DNA from: CAZDQL01 sp964507325
Lineage (GTDB): Bacteria > Planctomycetota > UBA1135 > GCA-002686595
Assembly: GCA_964507325.1 (NCBI GenBank)
Contig: CAZDQL010000065.1
Coordinates: 1-39,270, forward strand
Direction of reading: 5' to 3'
DNA length: 39,270 nt
Of the stretch, positions 24,279 to 31,821 are shown piece after piece. The stretch's first letter is position 1. Each line of letters starts with the position of its first letter. Under the pieces are notes generated by a model. That model was not told the origin of the DNA, did not search any database, and saw only the letters and a program-made list of their open reading frames with translations. A program made the translations under genes and the position numbers.

Positions 24279-24332
24279 GAGCTGTGGGCCGTGCTCGAGC
24301 GCCTGTCGGGGCCCTGAGAGCGGCTCACACCC

Positions 24333-24866
24333 CTAGACCTGCGCCATCGCCTCCGCCGCCGCCTCGATCTGCGTCCGGGCCCGGGGCAGGGACTCGAAGC
24401 CCTGCTCGGGGTGGCCGTCGGTCGCCATGCTCCAGGCGCGGGACAAGAGCCGCTCCGCCGTCGCCACGCCCTCCCACACCCGGGCGTAGTCCTGGAAGCC
24501 GAGCAGAGCGATCAGCTCCTCGTTGCGCGAGGTGAGATCGAAGTACTCGTTGGTCAGGAGGTGATCGATGCCCTGGCGCACCTCCTCCGGCGAGAGCGTC
24601 GCGCGCCCGTCGTCGATCTCGACCACCCGGTCGCGGATGGCCGTGATCATTTCCAGGAAGCGTTGCTTCTCGCCGTGGAGCTCTTCCCCGTCGCCAGCGC
24701 GCGAGCGGGACGCCAGCTTCTCGGCGATCCCCACGAACGCCACCACACCCAGACCGCCGACGAAGAGCGGCCAGGCGAGAGGCTCGACCGTCTCCCCGAA
24801 GCCGGTCGCACCGACCGTGCCGGCGCAGAAGCCGGCGGTCATCGCGATCCTCGACACGAGATTCAC
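24333..24866 (-). CDS. Small membrane protein coupled to the OPT transporter, function unknown
   Basis: 177 aa from GTG 24866, which overlaps the OPT stop by 4 bp (GTGA). AGGTGGAG lies just upstream. Two hydrophobic segments lie at about residues 5-30 (MTAGFCAGTVGATGFGE) and 34-53 (WPLFVGGLGVVAFVGIAEKL). A soluble helical, acidic C-terminal domain follows, with VVEIDDGRATLSPEEVRQGI and a heptad-like helix to the end. The family is not recognised. The tight translational coupling suggests an accessory subunit or regulator of the transporter, but no direct evidence exists. The sequence that would extend it upstream is an overlapping frame inside the OPT gene. Confidence 0.75.
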   Translation of the reverse strand: MNLVSRIAMTAGFCAGTVGATGFGETVEPLAWPLFVGGLGVVAFVGIAEKLASRSRAGDGEELHGEKQRFLEMITAIRDRVVEIDDGRATLSPEEVRQGIDHLLTNEYFDLTSRNEELIALLGFQDYARVWEGVATAERLLSRAWSMATDGHPEQGFESLPRARTQIEAAAEAMAQV

Positions 24867-26788
24867 GCTCCACCTCCCATCGATCCGGAGACCACCTTGA
24901 TAACCGCATCGGTGATCCCTACCAGCGCGTCGCCCACGATCAACCCGGCGGCGATCGGCACCCCCTTGTCCTCTGCGAAGCGTGCGCCCTTCCAGCGCAT
25001 GACCAGGATGCTGATGATCCCACCCACGCCGAACACGATCATGTAGGTGAAGGGTAGGTATAGGGATAGGCCCACCATCACCCCCAATCCGGGCGAGACG
25101 GCCAACGAGACCACCAGCCCCAGGGCCGCCCCGGTCAGGTACTTGCCGAGGGGCACGTCCCCCTGCTGGACGATCTCGATGGCGGCCTCGAGGGCGCCCG
25201 CCTGGGGAGCGGAGAGCTCCGGCATCCCCGCCGGCAGGGTGTCCACCGCGCCGCCGCGCGCCTCGAAGGCCTCCACCGCCGCGGGTCCCTTGGCGACCTC
25301 GCGCTCGTAGAGGACCTCGGCTTGGCTCGGCCCGAAGCCGTAGGAGTTCCAGAGCAGGATCACGGTTGCCAAGGCGATCGGCGGCCCGATCCAGCAGGTG
25401 GCGATCTGCGCCACCTGCTGCTTGATCGGCTTGGAGCCCACCAGGTAGCCGGTCTTCAGGTCCGCCATCATGTCGGCGCACATCGAGGTGGCGACACAGA
25501 TCGCCGCTCCGATCGTCACCGCCGGGACGATCATCTCCCGGCCGGTGCCCATGATGCCCATCATGATCGCGATCGCGATCAGGGCCAGCCCCGAGAGGGG
25601 GGACCAGTCGGTGCGCCCCGTCGTCTGGGCCACCACCAGCCCCGCCAACCAGAGCCACGCGCCACCGGCGAGGGTCACCGCCAGCGCCGTGCCCCAGCCG
25701 ACGTTCTCTCCGCCGGCCAGCTTGGCGGCGAAGAAGAGCAGGAGCATGCCGATGGCAAGCCCCCCGTTCAGCACGTTGGCCGAGACCTCGTCGCGCTCGC
25801 CCCCCGCGCCGCTCGACTTGAGGGAGGCCAAGGCCGCCTTGAGGGCCGGGAGGGCGACCATGATCCCGGCGATGGCGCCACCCAGGATCATGCCGATCCC
25901 CACGTGGCGCGAGATGCCGCCACGGAAGGCGTTCGCCAGCCCGTCGGCGGTCACGTAGGACTCCGGCGTCGTCGCCCAGAAGGAGAAGTCTGAGAAAGCC
26001 TGCGGCACCCATCCGAGGGCCAGTCCGATCGGGATCAGGACCCAGAAGTTGAGCAGGGTGCCGTAGAGGATCACCAGTCCGTGACGCCCCGCCAGGTAGC
26101 CCGCCCCAAGGCTCAAGAGGTGCAGGGCGAAGACCATGCGCAACCCTGCGGGTATGCCGAGGAGCTTCCCGAGGTGGATCTCCTCCGGCAGGATCGTGCT
26201 GCCCCCCAAGGCCGGCAGCAGGATGCGACCCAACCAGGGGAGATCCAGGAACATGTCGTCCCCCCAGGGGATCTTCGTCAGGGTCATGATCCCCGCCGAG
26301 ACGAGCACGCTGATCACGAGCAGCTTGGCCTTCTCCACCCCTGCGCCCGGCGACTTGAGGATCGTCGCCGTGGCGATTCCCTCCGGGAAGCGCAGACGCT
26401 CGAAGTCGATGATCTGCTTGCGCATCGGGATGATCATCACCACCCCGAGCAGCGAGCCCGCGACACAGGCCAGGATCAGCGACCGGTAGTCGATCTGGTC
26501 CTGCAGGCCGAGCAGGAACAGCACCGGCACGGTGAAGATGATCCCCCCGTTGACCGTGTTCACCCCCGAGGCGACCGTCTGGAAGACGTTCACCTCCAGG
26601 ATCGAGCCGCGCCGCAGGACCCCGCGCAGGATCCCGAAGCCGATCACCGCCGCGACGGTCGAGCCCACGATCGTGAACCCGATCTGCATCCCGGCGTAGC
26701 AGATCCCCATGTTGAGGACCGCTCCGATCAGGACGCCGCCGAGGACGGCCGTCCAGGTCAGCTCGCGGTAGGCTCCGTTCTTCTGCAC
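24863..26788 (-). CDS. OPT-family transporter (oligopeptide/metal-chelate transporter)
   Basis: 641 aa. The frame is open for 1.9 kb further upstream without a usable start, because it is antisense to the glycosyltransferase gene. The GTG at 26788 is chosen because AGGAGG lies 8 nt before it and the first helix block follows at once (ELTWTAVLGGVLIGAVLNMG). About 14-16 hydrophobic segments can be seen. Family patterns include the N-terminal NMGICYAGMQIGFTIVGS, FPEGIATATIL and GAAICVATSMCADMMADLKT with GYLVGSKP after it. OPT proteins import oligopeptides, siderophore or metal complexes in symport with protons. The substrate is not predictable. The gene is divergent from the GT39/TPR gene, and a palindrome sits between them. 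Confidence 0.9.
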   Translation of the reverse strand: MQKNGAYRELTWTAVLGGVLIGAVLNMGICYAGMQIGFTIVGSTVAAVIGFGILRGVLRRGSILEVNVFQTVASGVNTVNGGIIFTVPVLFLLGLQDQIDYRSLILACVAGSLLGVVMIIPMRKQIIDFERLRFPEGIATATILKSPGAGVEKAKLLVISVLVSAGIMTLTKIPWGDDMFLDLPWLGRILLPALGGSTILPEEIHLGKLLGIPAGLRMVFALHLLSLGAGYLAGRHGLVILYGTLLNFWVLIPIGLALGWVPQAFSDFSFWATTPESYVTADGLANAFRGGISRHVGIGMILGGAIAGIMVALPALKAALASLKSSGAGGERDEVSANVLNGGLAIGMLLLFFAAKLAGGENVGWGTALAVTLAGGAWLWLAGLVVAQTTGRTDWSPLSGLALIAIAIMMGIMGTGREMIVPAVTIGAAICVATSMCADMMADLKTGYLVGSKPIKQQVAQIATCWIGPPIALATVILLWNSYGFGPSQAEVLYEREVAKGPAAVEAFEARGGAVDTLPAGMPELSAPQAGALEAAIEIVQQGDVPLGKYLTGAALGLVVSLAVSPGLGVMVGLSLYLPFTYMIVFGVGGIISILVMRWKGARFAEDKGVPIAAGLIVGDALVGITDAVIKVVSGSMGGGA

Positions 26789-26882
26789 GCAGGCGGCCTC
26801 CTGGGCCTCGATGGGGGACTGGCGGCCGCCGGTCTCCTCCCGTGCGGACCGCTCGATGGGGGGTCGATAGCATAGGGATTGG

Positions 26883-26915
26883 CGTGGTGCGGGGAGGTAC
26901 CGAGCCCGCACCACG
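26883..26915. promoter_or_regulatory. Perfect 11-bp inverted repeat between divergent genes
   Basis: CGTGGTGCGGG (26883-26893), an 11-nt spacer, and CCCGCACCACG (26905-26915) form a perfect inverted repeat in the 189-bp region between the OPT start and the glycosyltransferase start. It is about 95 bp upstream of the OPT GTG and 63 bp upstream of the other ATG. It could be an operator shared by both genes or an RNA hairpin in one leader. A TATGCT box on the minus strand (26869-26874) is next to it. Confidence 0.6.
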
Positions 26916-26940
26916 GTAAGCAGCGCGCAGGCGACGGAGA

Positions 26941-26970
26941 TTGCCCCCGCTCCGCGTCTCGCGGTACAAG
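26941..26970 (+). promoter_or_regulatory. Possible promoter of the GT39/TPR gene
   Basis: TTGCCC (26941-26946), an 18-nt spacer, and TACAAG (26965-26970) ending 7 nt before the ATG at 26978. Each hexamer matches 4 of 6 consensus bases. If used, the transcript would start at or next to the ATG. Confidence 0.35.
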
Positions 26971-26977
26971 AGCGGCA

Positions 26978-29137
26978 ATGACCCCCACCGACAGGAGCGC
27001 GAGCTCCGTACCGATCCTGGCGTTCGGGCTGCTCTTCCTGGGTGCCTTCGCGTTGCGCTGGATCGCCGCTTCCCAGCTCGACGCCGGGCTGCTGCTCGCT
27101 CAACCGGTGGGGGACGAGGTCGTCTTCGAGGACGCCGCCCGGGACGCCGCCGCCGGGGACTGGGTCGGGCGCGGCGTCCTGTGGCAAGCGCCGGGGACCG
27201 CCTGGCTGCTCGGGATCTGGTACGCCCTCTTCGGGGGCGAGGGTCGGATGCTCTTCGCCCTCTTGGGCGCGGCGGGGTGCGTGGTGGCGGCCGACCTGGC
27301 GCGGCGCCTCTTCGGCGCGCGCACGGGGCTCTTCACCGGCTGGCTGATGGCGCTCTACGCGCCCGGGATCTTCTTCGGCCTGCGGATCGCCAAGCCCGCC
27401 CCCGCGACCCTCTTCCTGCTCCTGGCCCTCGACCTCGTGGTGTGCTTCCGCGCCAACCCACGAGTGCTCATCGCGGGCGCCTGCGGTCTGGCGTGGGCCG
27501 CGGCGGCCCTGACGCGGGAGAACCTGCTGCTCCTGGCGCCGGTACTCGTCTGGCTCGTCTGGCGGGGGACGTCCGGGGGGGCGCGCTGGCGAGGGCTGGT
27601 CGCCCTGGCCGCCGGCGGCGTGCTGGGCCTCGCGCCGCTCGTGGTGCGCAACGTGGAGGCGGGAGTTCCCGCGACCGTCTACACCGCCAACCTGGGCAGC
27701 AACCTGTGGATCGGCAACCAGCCGGGGGCGGACGGGCTCTACCGGTCCTCGATCCCCGGTCGAGGTGCTCCCGGCTACGAGCAGGGGGACGCGCGTCGCC
27801 TCGCGGAACGCCTCGCGGGCCGTCGGCTCGACGACCTGGAGGTCTCCGCCTTCTGGCGCGACCGGGCCCTCGAGTGGATGCGCGCCGAACCGCTGGCGGC
27901 CCTGCGGCTCCTCGGTCTGAAGACCTGGTACCTGCTCCACGCGCGGGAGTGGATGGACTCGGTGGCCTACTCGGCCGCGCGCGGCGAGTCGAGCCTGCTG
28001 GGGGGGCTGGGGTTCGTCATGCGCTTCGGCCTGCTCCTGCCCTTGGCCCTGGCGGGGATCGCCCTGCGCTGGCGGCGCAGGCGGGAGCTCGCGCCGCTCC
28101 TCTTGACGCTCGTGGTGCTGGCGGCGAGCGTGCCTCCCTTCTTCATCTTCGCGCGCTTCCGGGCGCCGCTCCTGCCCCTGCTGGCGCCCTTCGCAGTCGT
28201 AGCGGTGAGCGCCGCGCTGGCGGGGATCCGGCGACGCCGCGTCGCGCTCTGGCCCTGCCTCCTGGCCGTGATCGTCGCCATCCTCGTCCACCTGCCGACC
28301 CCCGCCGGCGAGCGCCCCCTCGCCGCTTCCTGGAACACCGCCGGCGACGCCCTGAGCGAGGCGGGCCGCGACGCGGACGCGCGCCTCGCCTTCCGCCGCG
28401 CCTTGGAGGCGGATCCCGATCACGCCGACGCCACCTTCAACCTGGGCCAGATGCTCGCCCGAGCGGGCCGGATGGGAGAGGCGGAGAAGCTGCTCGTACA
28501 CGCCGCCGAGCTGCAGCCGCTCTTCGCCCTGGACGCGCGCTTGGCCCTGGTCGAGGGGTGGATCGAGGCGGGGGAGCGGGAACGCGCTTGGAGGATCCTG
28601 GGGGATGCCACCACCCTGCCCAACGAGGACGCCGACTCCGCCCGCAACGCCGGGGCGCTCTACCGAAAGCTGGGGCGCGACGACCTGGCGGAGGTGGCCT
28701 ACCGGGCCGCCCTGACGCTCGATCCGTATCACGCCGGGGCCGCCACCGACCTGGGGTGGCTGCAGTGGTCGACGGGGCGTACCGGGGAGGCGCTCGCCTC
28801 CTTCGAGCGGGCCCTCGAGGCGGACCCCGAGTACACCGGCGCCCTGGTCAACCTGGCCCTGCTCCTGGCGAGCGCCGCCGAGCCGGAGCAGAGGGACGGG
28901 GTGCGGGCCCTGGCCCTCGGCGAGCGCCTGAGCGCCGCCGGAACCGCTCCGAGCACGGTGGGGGACCTGGAGGCGATGGCCCTGGCCGAGCTGGGGCGCT
29001 TTCGCGAGGCCCAGGCCCGGGCCACCGAGGCCGCCTACCTGGCCCGGGAGGAGGGCAAGGAGGCCTACGCCCTCGAAATCGAGGTGCGTCTGGAGGGGTA
29101 CCGGGCCGGCCGGCCGTCCCGCTTCGGGAGCCGTTGA
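26978..29137 (+). CDS. GT39/ArnT-like membrane glycosyltransferase fused to TPR repeats
   Basis: 719 aa. About 10-12 membrane helices occupy residues 12-430. The first large loop has PVGDEVVFEDAARDA, whose acidic DE pair corresponds to the catalytic Asp/Glu of GT39/PMT_2-type enzymes, and AALTREN follows in a later loop. From about residue 440 to 700 the protein is soluble with tetratricopeptide repeats, recognisable as AFRRALEADPDHADATFNLG and ASFERALEADPEYTGALVNL. The enzyme class uses polyprenyl-phosphate sugars as donors and modifies proteins, lipid A or cell-wall polymers on the outer face of the membrane. The TPR part may bring in the protein or complex partner. The ATG at 26978 is chosen over an in-frame ATG at 26879 that lies in the palindrome region. 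It is divergent from the OPT gene. Confidence 0.85.
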   Translation: MTPTDRSASSVPILAFGLLFLGAFALRWIAASQLDAGLLLAQPVGDEVVFEDAARDAAAGDWVGRGVLWQAPGTAWLLGIWYALFGGEGRMLFALLGAAGCVVAADLARRLFGARTGLFTGWLMALYAPGIFFGLRIAKPAPATLFLLLALDLVVCFRANPRVLIAGACGLAWAAAALTRENLLLLAPVLVWLVWRGTSGGARWRGLVALAAGGVLGLAPLVVRNVEAGVPATVYTANLGSNLWIGNQPGADGLYRSSIPGRGAPGYEQGDARRLAERLAGRRLDDLEVSAFWRDRALEWMRAEPLAALRLLGLKTWYLLHAREWMDSVAYSAARGESSLLGGLGFVMRFGLLLPLALAGIALRWRRRRELAPLLLTLVVLAASVPPFFIFARFRAPLLPLLAPFAVVAVSAALAGIRRRRVALWPCLLAVIVAILVHLPTPAGERPLAASWNTAGDALSEAGRDADARLAFRRALEADPDHADATFNLGQMLARAGRMGEAEKLLVHAAELQPLFALDARLALVEGWIEAGERERAWRILGDATTLPNEDADSARNAGALYRKLGRDDLAEVAYRAALTLDPYHAGAATDLGWLQWSTGRTGEALASFERALEADPEYTGALVNLALLLASAAEPEQRDGVRALALGERLSAAGTAPSTVGDLEAMALAELGRFREAQARATEAAYLAREEGKEAYALEIEVRLEGYRAGRPSRFGSR

Positions 29138-29171
29138 CGCCTCCCCCCCCCGTATCGCATTCTGGGCGCTG

Positions 29172-29233
29172 GCCGATCTCGATCGGCGAACCTGATGGAG
29201 CTCTCACTCCCCCACCCCGAGAACGGGGTAGGG
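29172..29233 (+). terminator. Two adjacent hairpins after the GT39/TPR gene
   Basis: GCCGATC-TC-GATCGGC (29172-29187) is a perfect 7-bp palindrome with a 2-nt centre. ACCCCG-AGAA-CGGGGT (29214-29229) is a 6-bp stem that extends by three more G-C pairs after one mismatch (to 29210 and 29233). They lie in the 161-bp gap before the TIM-barrel gene. No T-run follows either. The first could equally be an operator. Confidence 0.4.
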
Positions 29234-29298
29234 TTCGGCAGGACCGCCCCCATCGCACCAGCGGCGACCGGGCGGGGACCCAGGGGGACCCAGAACTG

Positions 29299-30225
29299 GT
29301 GACGCAACCCGGAATTCCCAACGAGCTGGTGCTCTCCACATCGTGCTATGGCCCACGCCTGCGCACGATCGCGGACCAGGCCTTTTCGGCCGTGGCCATG
29401 GGGTTCCGTCGTCTCGAGTTGGGGCTCTCCGAACGACCCGTGGAGCTCACCGGCTGGGAGGAGTCCACCCGCGAGACGGGCATCCAAGTCGAGTCGGTGG
29501 TCGTGGGGGCCCTCAAGCCCCGTTCCGAGAACATGTCGGGCAGCAAGCTCGGCAGCAGCGACTCCGAGGCGCGGGAGTGGGCTCTGAACAGCACGCGGCG
29601 TCACATCCGCTTGGCCCAGCAGCTCGGCGCGCGCGTGGTGGTCGTGCGCGGCTGCGCGGTGGAGAACGGGGTCCTGGCCAACGAGGCGAGCGAGCTGGAG
29701 CTCGAGCTGCAGGAGGCGGACGACGACCAACGCGAGGAGGTCAAGGAGCGCATCGCGCAGTACGTCCAGCGCGTGCAGCGCTCCGGCCAGCGCCAGCTCG
29801 AGCACTTCTGCCGCGCCCTGCACACCCTGCGCCGCGAGTTCCCCGAGACCCTCCTGGCGGTCGAGCCTGGGATGCGCTTCAACGACCTGCTCGGCTTCGA
29901 CGCCGTCCAGTGGACCCTCGACGACCTCGTCGGCGAGCAGGTGGGCTACTGGCACGACACCGGCCGCATCCACCAGCGCGAGCTCGCGGGGCTGCCGAAC
30001 CAGGGGGACTGGCTCGAGGCCTTCGCCAGTCGCATGATCGGCTGCCACCTGCAGGACGCCACCGACCACGAGTCCGATCTCCCCCCCGGCCTGGGCGAGG
30101 TGAACTTCCGCTTGGTGTCGGAGTACGTGCCGAAGAGCGCTGCGCACGTGGTCGAAGTGAATCCGAGGCACGGTCGGGCCGAGGTCCTGGCGGCGGTGCA
30201 GTACCTGGTCGACCTGGGCTTCTGA
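29299..30225 (+). CDS. TIM-barrel sugar phosphate isomerase/epimerase-like protein
   Basis: 308 aa from GTG 29299; no strong ribosome site is visible and a GTG at 29329 is also possible. The order of strands and motifs matches the xylose isomerase-like TIM-barrel (AP-endonuclease 2 fold): LSTSCYGPRLRTIADQAF, then FRRLELGLSE, LGARVVVVRGC, LLAVEPGMRFN, VGYWHDTGRIHQ, MIGCHLQDATDHESD and HVVEVNP. The Glu of AVEPG, the His of WHDTG and His/Asp of HLQDATDHE are candidate metal ligands. A helical insertion of about 40 charged residues (LELELQEADDDQREEVKERI) sits in the middle. Family members are isomerases, epimerases or nucleases; the substrate is unknown. Repeat R4 starts 3 bp after its stop. Confidence 0.82.
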   Translation: MTQPGIPNELVLSTSCYGPRLRTIADQAFSAVAMGFRRLELGLSERPVELTGWEESTRETGIQVESVVVGALKPRSENMSGSKLGSSDSEAREWALNSTRRHIRLAQQLGARVVVVRGCAVENGVLANEASELELELQEADDDQREEVKERIAQYVQRVQRSGQRQLEHFCRALHTLRREFPETLLAVEPGMRFNDLLGFDAVQWTLDDLVGEQVGYWHDTGRIHQRELAGLPNQGDWLEAFASRMIGCHLQDATDHESDLPPGLGEVNFRLVSEYVPKSAAHVVEVNPRHGRAEVLAAVQYLVDLGF

Positions 30226-30228
30226 CCT

Positions 30229-30441
30229 GAACTGCCCCCCTTCGATGTGCTCGCCGGCAGGGCTCCTGCCGTAACCCCATTGCCACCAGGGACTTGGAGT
30301 GCCCCCCCCCGGACGCAGGCCCTGCTGACGGGCAGCGAGTCGGCGCCGTGCGGAAGTGCCTCGTGAGGTGGTCTGGAAGCGGGCTCGAACACCCGGATCG
30401 GAGTGCTGGCGACCACGATGCCCACGGAAAGGGGGCAGTTC
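30229..30441 (+). repeat. 213-bp intergenic repeat, copy R4
   Basis: Left end GAACTGCCCCCCTTCGATGT, right end CCACGGAAAGGGGGCAGTTC, same orientation as R1 and R3, one base shorter. It shares GCCGTAACCCCATT and the internal GTGCCTCGTG block with R3, and AGGGACTTGG resembles the AAGGACTTGG core of R1 and R2. It begins 3 bp after the stop of the TIM-barrel gene. Confidence 0.85.
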
Positions 30442-30675
30442 GGCTCTGATGCCACCTCCCGGCCTTCTTCCCCGCTGCCCGCGACCCCGCATTCGCCCAC
30501 GAAGGTGAATCGCGTAAAGATAGCGTTGACAGCTAGTTACGGCGCCCGATCCGCCATATGCCCCGATCTGGGACTCCTGTGGGATTCCCGTCCGGCTCCC
30601 CCTGGGAACAGAATGGAGGGCTCGTTCCCCCTCTCGACGGCCCGTGGCCGATAGGGAGGTGTCCCTCGGATCCCC
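30442..30675 (+). other. Intergenic stretch before the DHH gene
   Basis: 234 bp without a gene. An A/T-richer patch around 30505-30540 contains TTGACA (30526-30531), a perfect -35 hexamer, but no good -10 lies 16-18 nt after it. GGGAGG at 30655-30660 is 15 nt before the ATG at 30676, rather far for a ribosome site. Probably the leader and promoter of the DHH-thiD pair. Confidence 0.35.
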
Positions 30676-31821
30676 ATGCCCGAACCCGCCCCGCCCCTCT
30701 CCGCCGACTCCCCGACGTCGCGGCCCCTCCCCGAGGGGGAGTGGCGCGAGCTCCTGCCCGTGCAGCACCTGCGGCACGCCCTGGAGCAAGCGTCGGCGCA
30801 GGCCGCCCCCCAAGCCCGCGGACACTTCCTGATCCTGACCCACCGCGGGCCCGACCCCGATGCCCTGGGCGCATGTGAAGGACTCAGGCGTCTGATCGAA
30901 GTCGGGTTCGGTTTCAGGGCGACGGTGGCGACCCTCGGCCGCATGCACCGGGCGGAGAACCTGGCTCTGGTGCGCGCCCTCGACCTGGATCTCGTCGACT
31001 TCGAGACCATCGAAATGACCGGCTTCGCGGGGGTGGCGCTGGTCGACACCCAGCCGGAGTTCGGGCACACCTACGTGCCTCCCGACCTGCCGCTGGTGGC
31101 GCTCTTCGACCACCACGTACCCCCCGAGTCGGAGAGGGATCGCCCGGAGGTGCCGCACCGCGACGCGCGCCTGAACCTCGGCGCGACCTCGTCGATGCTC
31201 TACGAGTATCTGCGCGATGCGGAGGTCGAGATCGATCCCAAGACCGCGGCGGCGCTCTTCTGTGGCGTGCGCTACGACACGGCGGACCTGTCGCGCAACG
31301 TCTCCGATCTGGATCAGGAGGCCTGGTTCGAGACCTTCCGCTTGGCGGACCGCGAGGCGATCGCGGCGATCGCCAACCCGCCCCTGCCGCGCAGCTACTA
31401 CCGCGAGATGGGCGCCGCCCTCTTGAAGGCGCGCCAGCACGGTCCCTTGGTCCTGGCGCTCCTGGGACGCGTGGAGAATCCGGAGACGGTGGCGGAGATG
31501 GCCGACTTCCTGCTGCGCATGAAGGGCGCGAGCTGGGTGGTCGTGGGTGGAGCCCACGAGGGGGAGTACATCCTCTCCCTGCGCACCGACTACGCCTTCG
31601 GCAAGGCCTATCCCCTGATGACCCGCGTGCTGGCGAAGCTCGGGACCTTCGGTGGCCACGGCAACATCGCCGGCGGTCGCATCCTCCTGGAGGACGACGG
31701 CGAGAGCACGATCAAGAGCGTCGAGAGGGAGCTGCGCGCCAACGCCCGCGCCGTGCTCGAGCCCCCCGACCCCGACGACGAGGCGGCCATCCCCCCCGAG
31801 GGGCGCCCCCTGGTGGAATGA
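30676..31821 (+). CDS. DHH/DHHA1-family phosphoesterase (NrnA-like)
   Basis: 381 aa. An N-terminal extension of about 45 residues is followed by the DHH domain. FLILTHRGPDPDALGACEGL gives motif I (His, Asp, Asp ligands), ALVDTQPEFGHT motif II, and VALFDHHVPP (Asp145-His146-His147) the name-giving DHH motif. LFCGVRYDTADLSRN is motif IV. The C-terminal DHHA1 substrate-binding domain ends in TFGGHGNIAGGRILLE (GGHxxxAGG). Family members degrade nanoRNAs, pAp or cyclic dinucleotide products using Mn. The subgroup cannot be fixed; the length is about 50 residues greater than NrnA because of the N-terminal tail. The stop overlaps the thiD ATG by 4 bp (ATGA at 31818). Confidence 0.88.
   Translation: MPEPAPPLSADSPTSRPLPEGEWRELLPVQHLRHALEQASAQAAPQARGHFLILTHRGPDPDALGACEGLRRLIEVGFGFRATVATLGRMHRAENLALVRALDLDLVDFETIEMTGFAGVALVDTQPEFGHTYVPPDLPLVALFDHHVPPESERDRPEVPHRDARLNLGATSSMLYEYLRDAEVEIDPKTAAALFCGVRYDTADLSRNVSDLDQEAWFETFRLADREAIAAIANPPLPRSYYREMGAALLKARQHGPLVLALLGRVENPETVAEMADFLLRMKGASWVVVGGAHEGEYILSLRTDYAFGKAYPLMTRVLAKLGTFGGHGNIAGGRILLEDDGESTIKSVERELRANARAVLEPPDPDDEAAIPPEGRPLVE

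Noticed and set aside
26789..28732. Upstream extension of the OPT transporter frame
   Set aside because: Antisense to the GT39/TPR gene, charged low-complexity translation, and the GTG at 26788 has a strong AGGAGG.
30340..30410. T-arm-like GGGCTCGAACACCCGG in repeat R4 suggesting a tRNA
   Set aside because: No D-arm or anticodon arm around it, and R3 has a diverged version that cannot form the arm.
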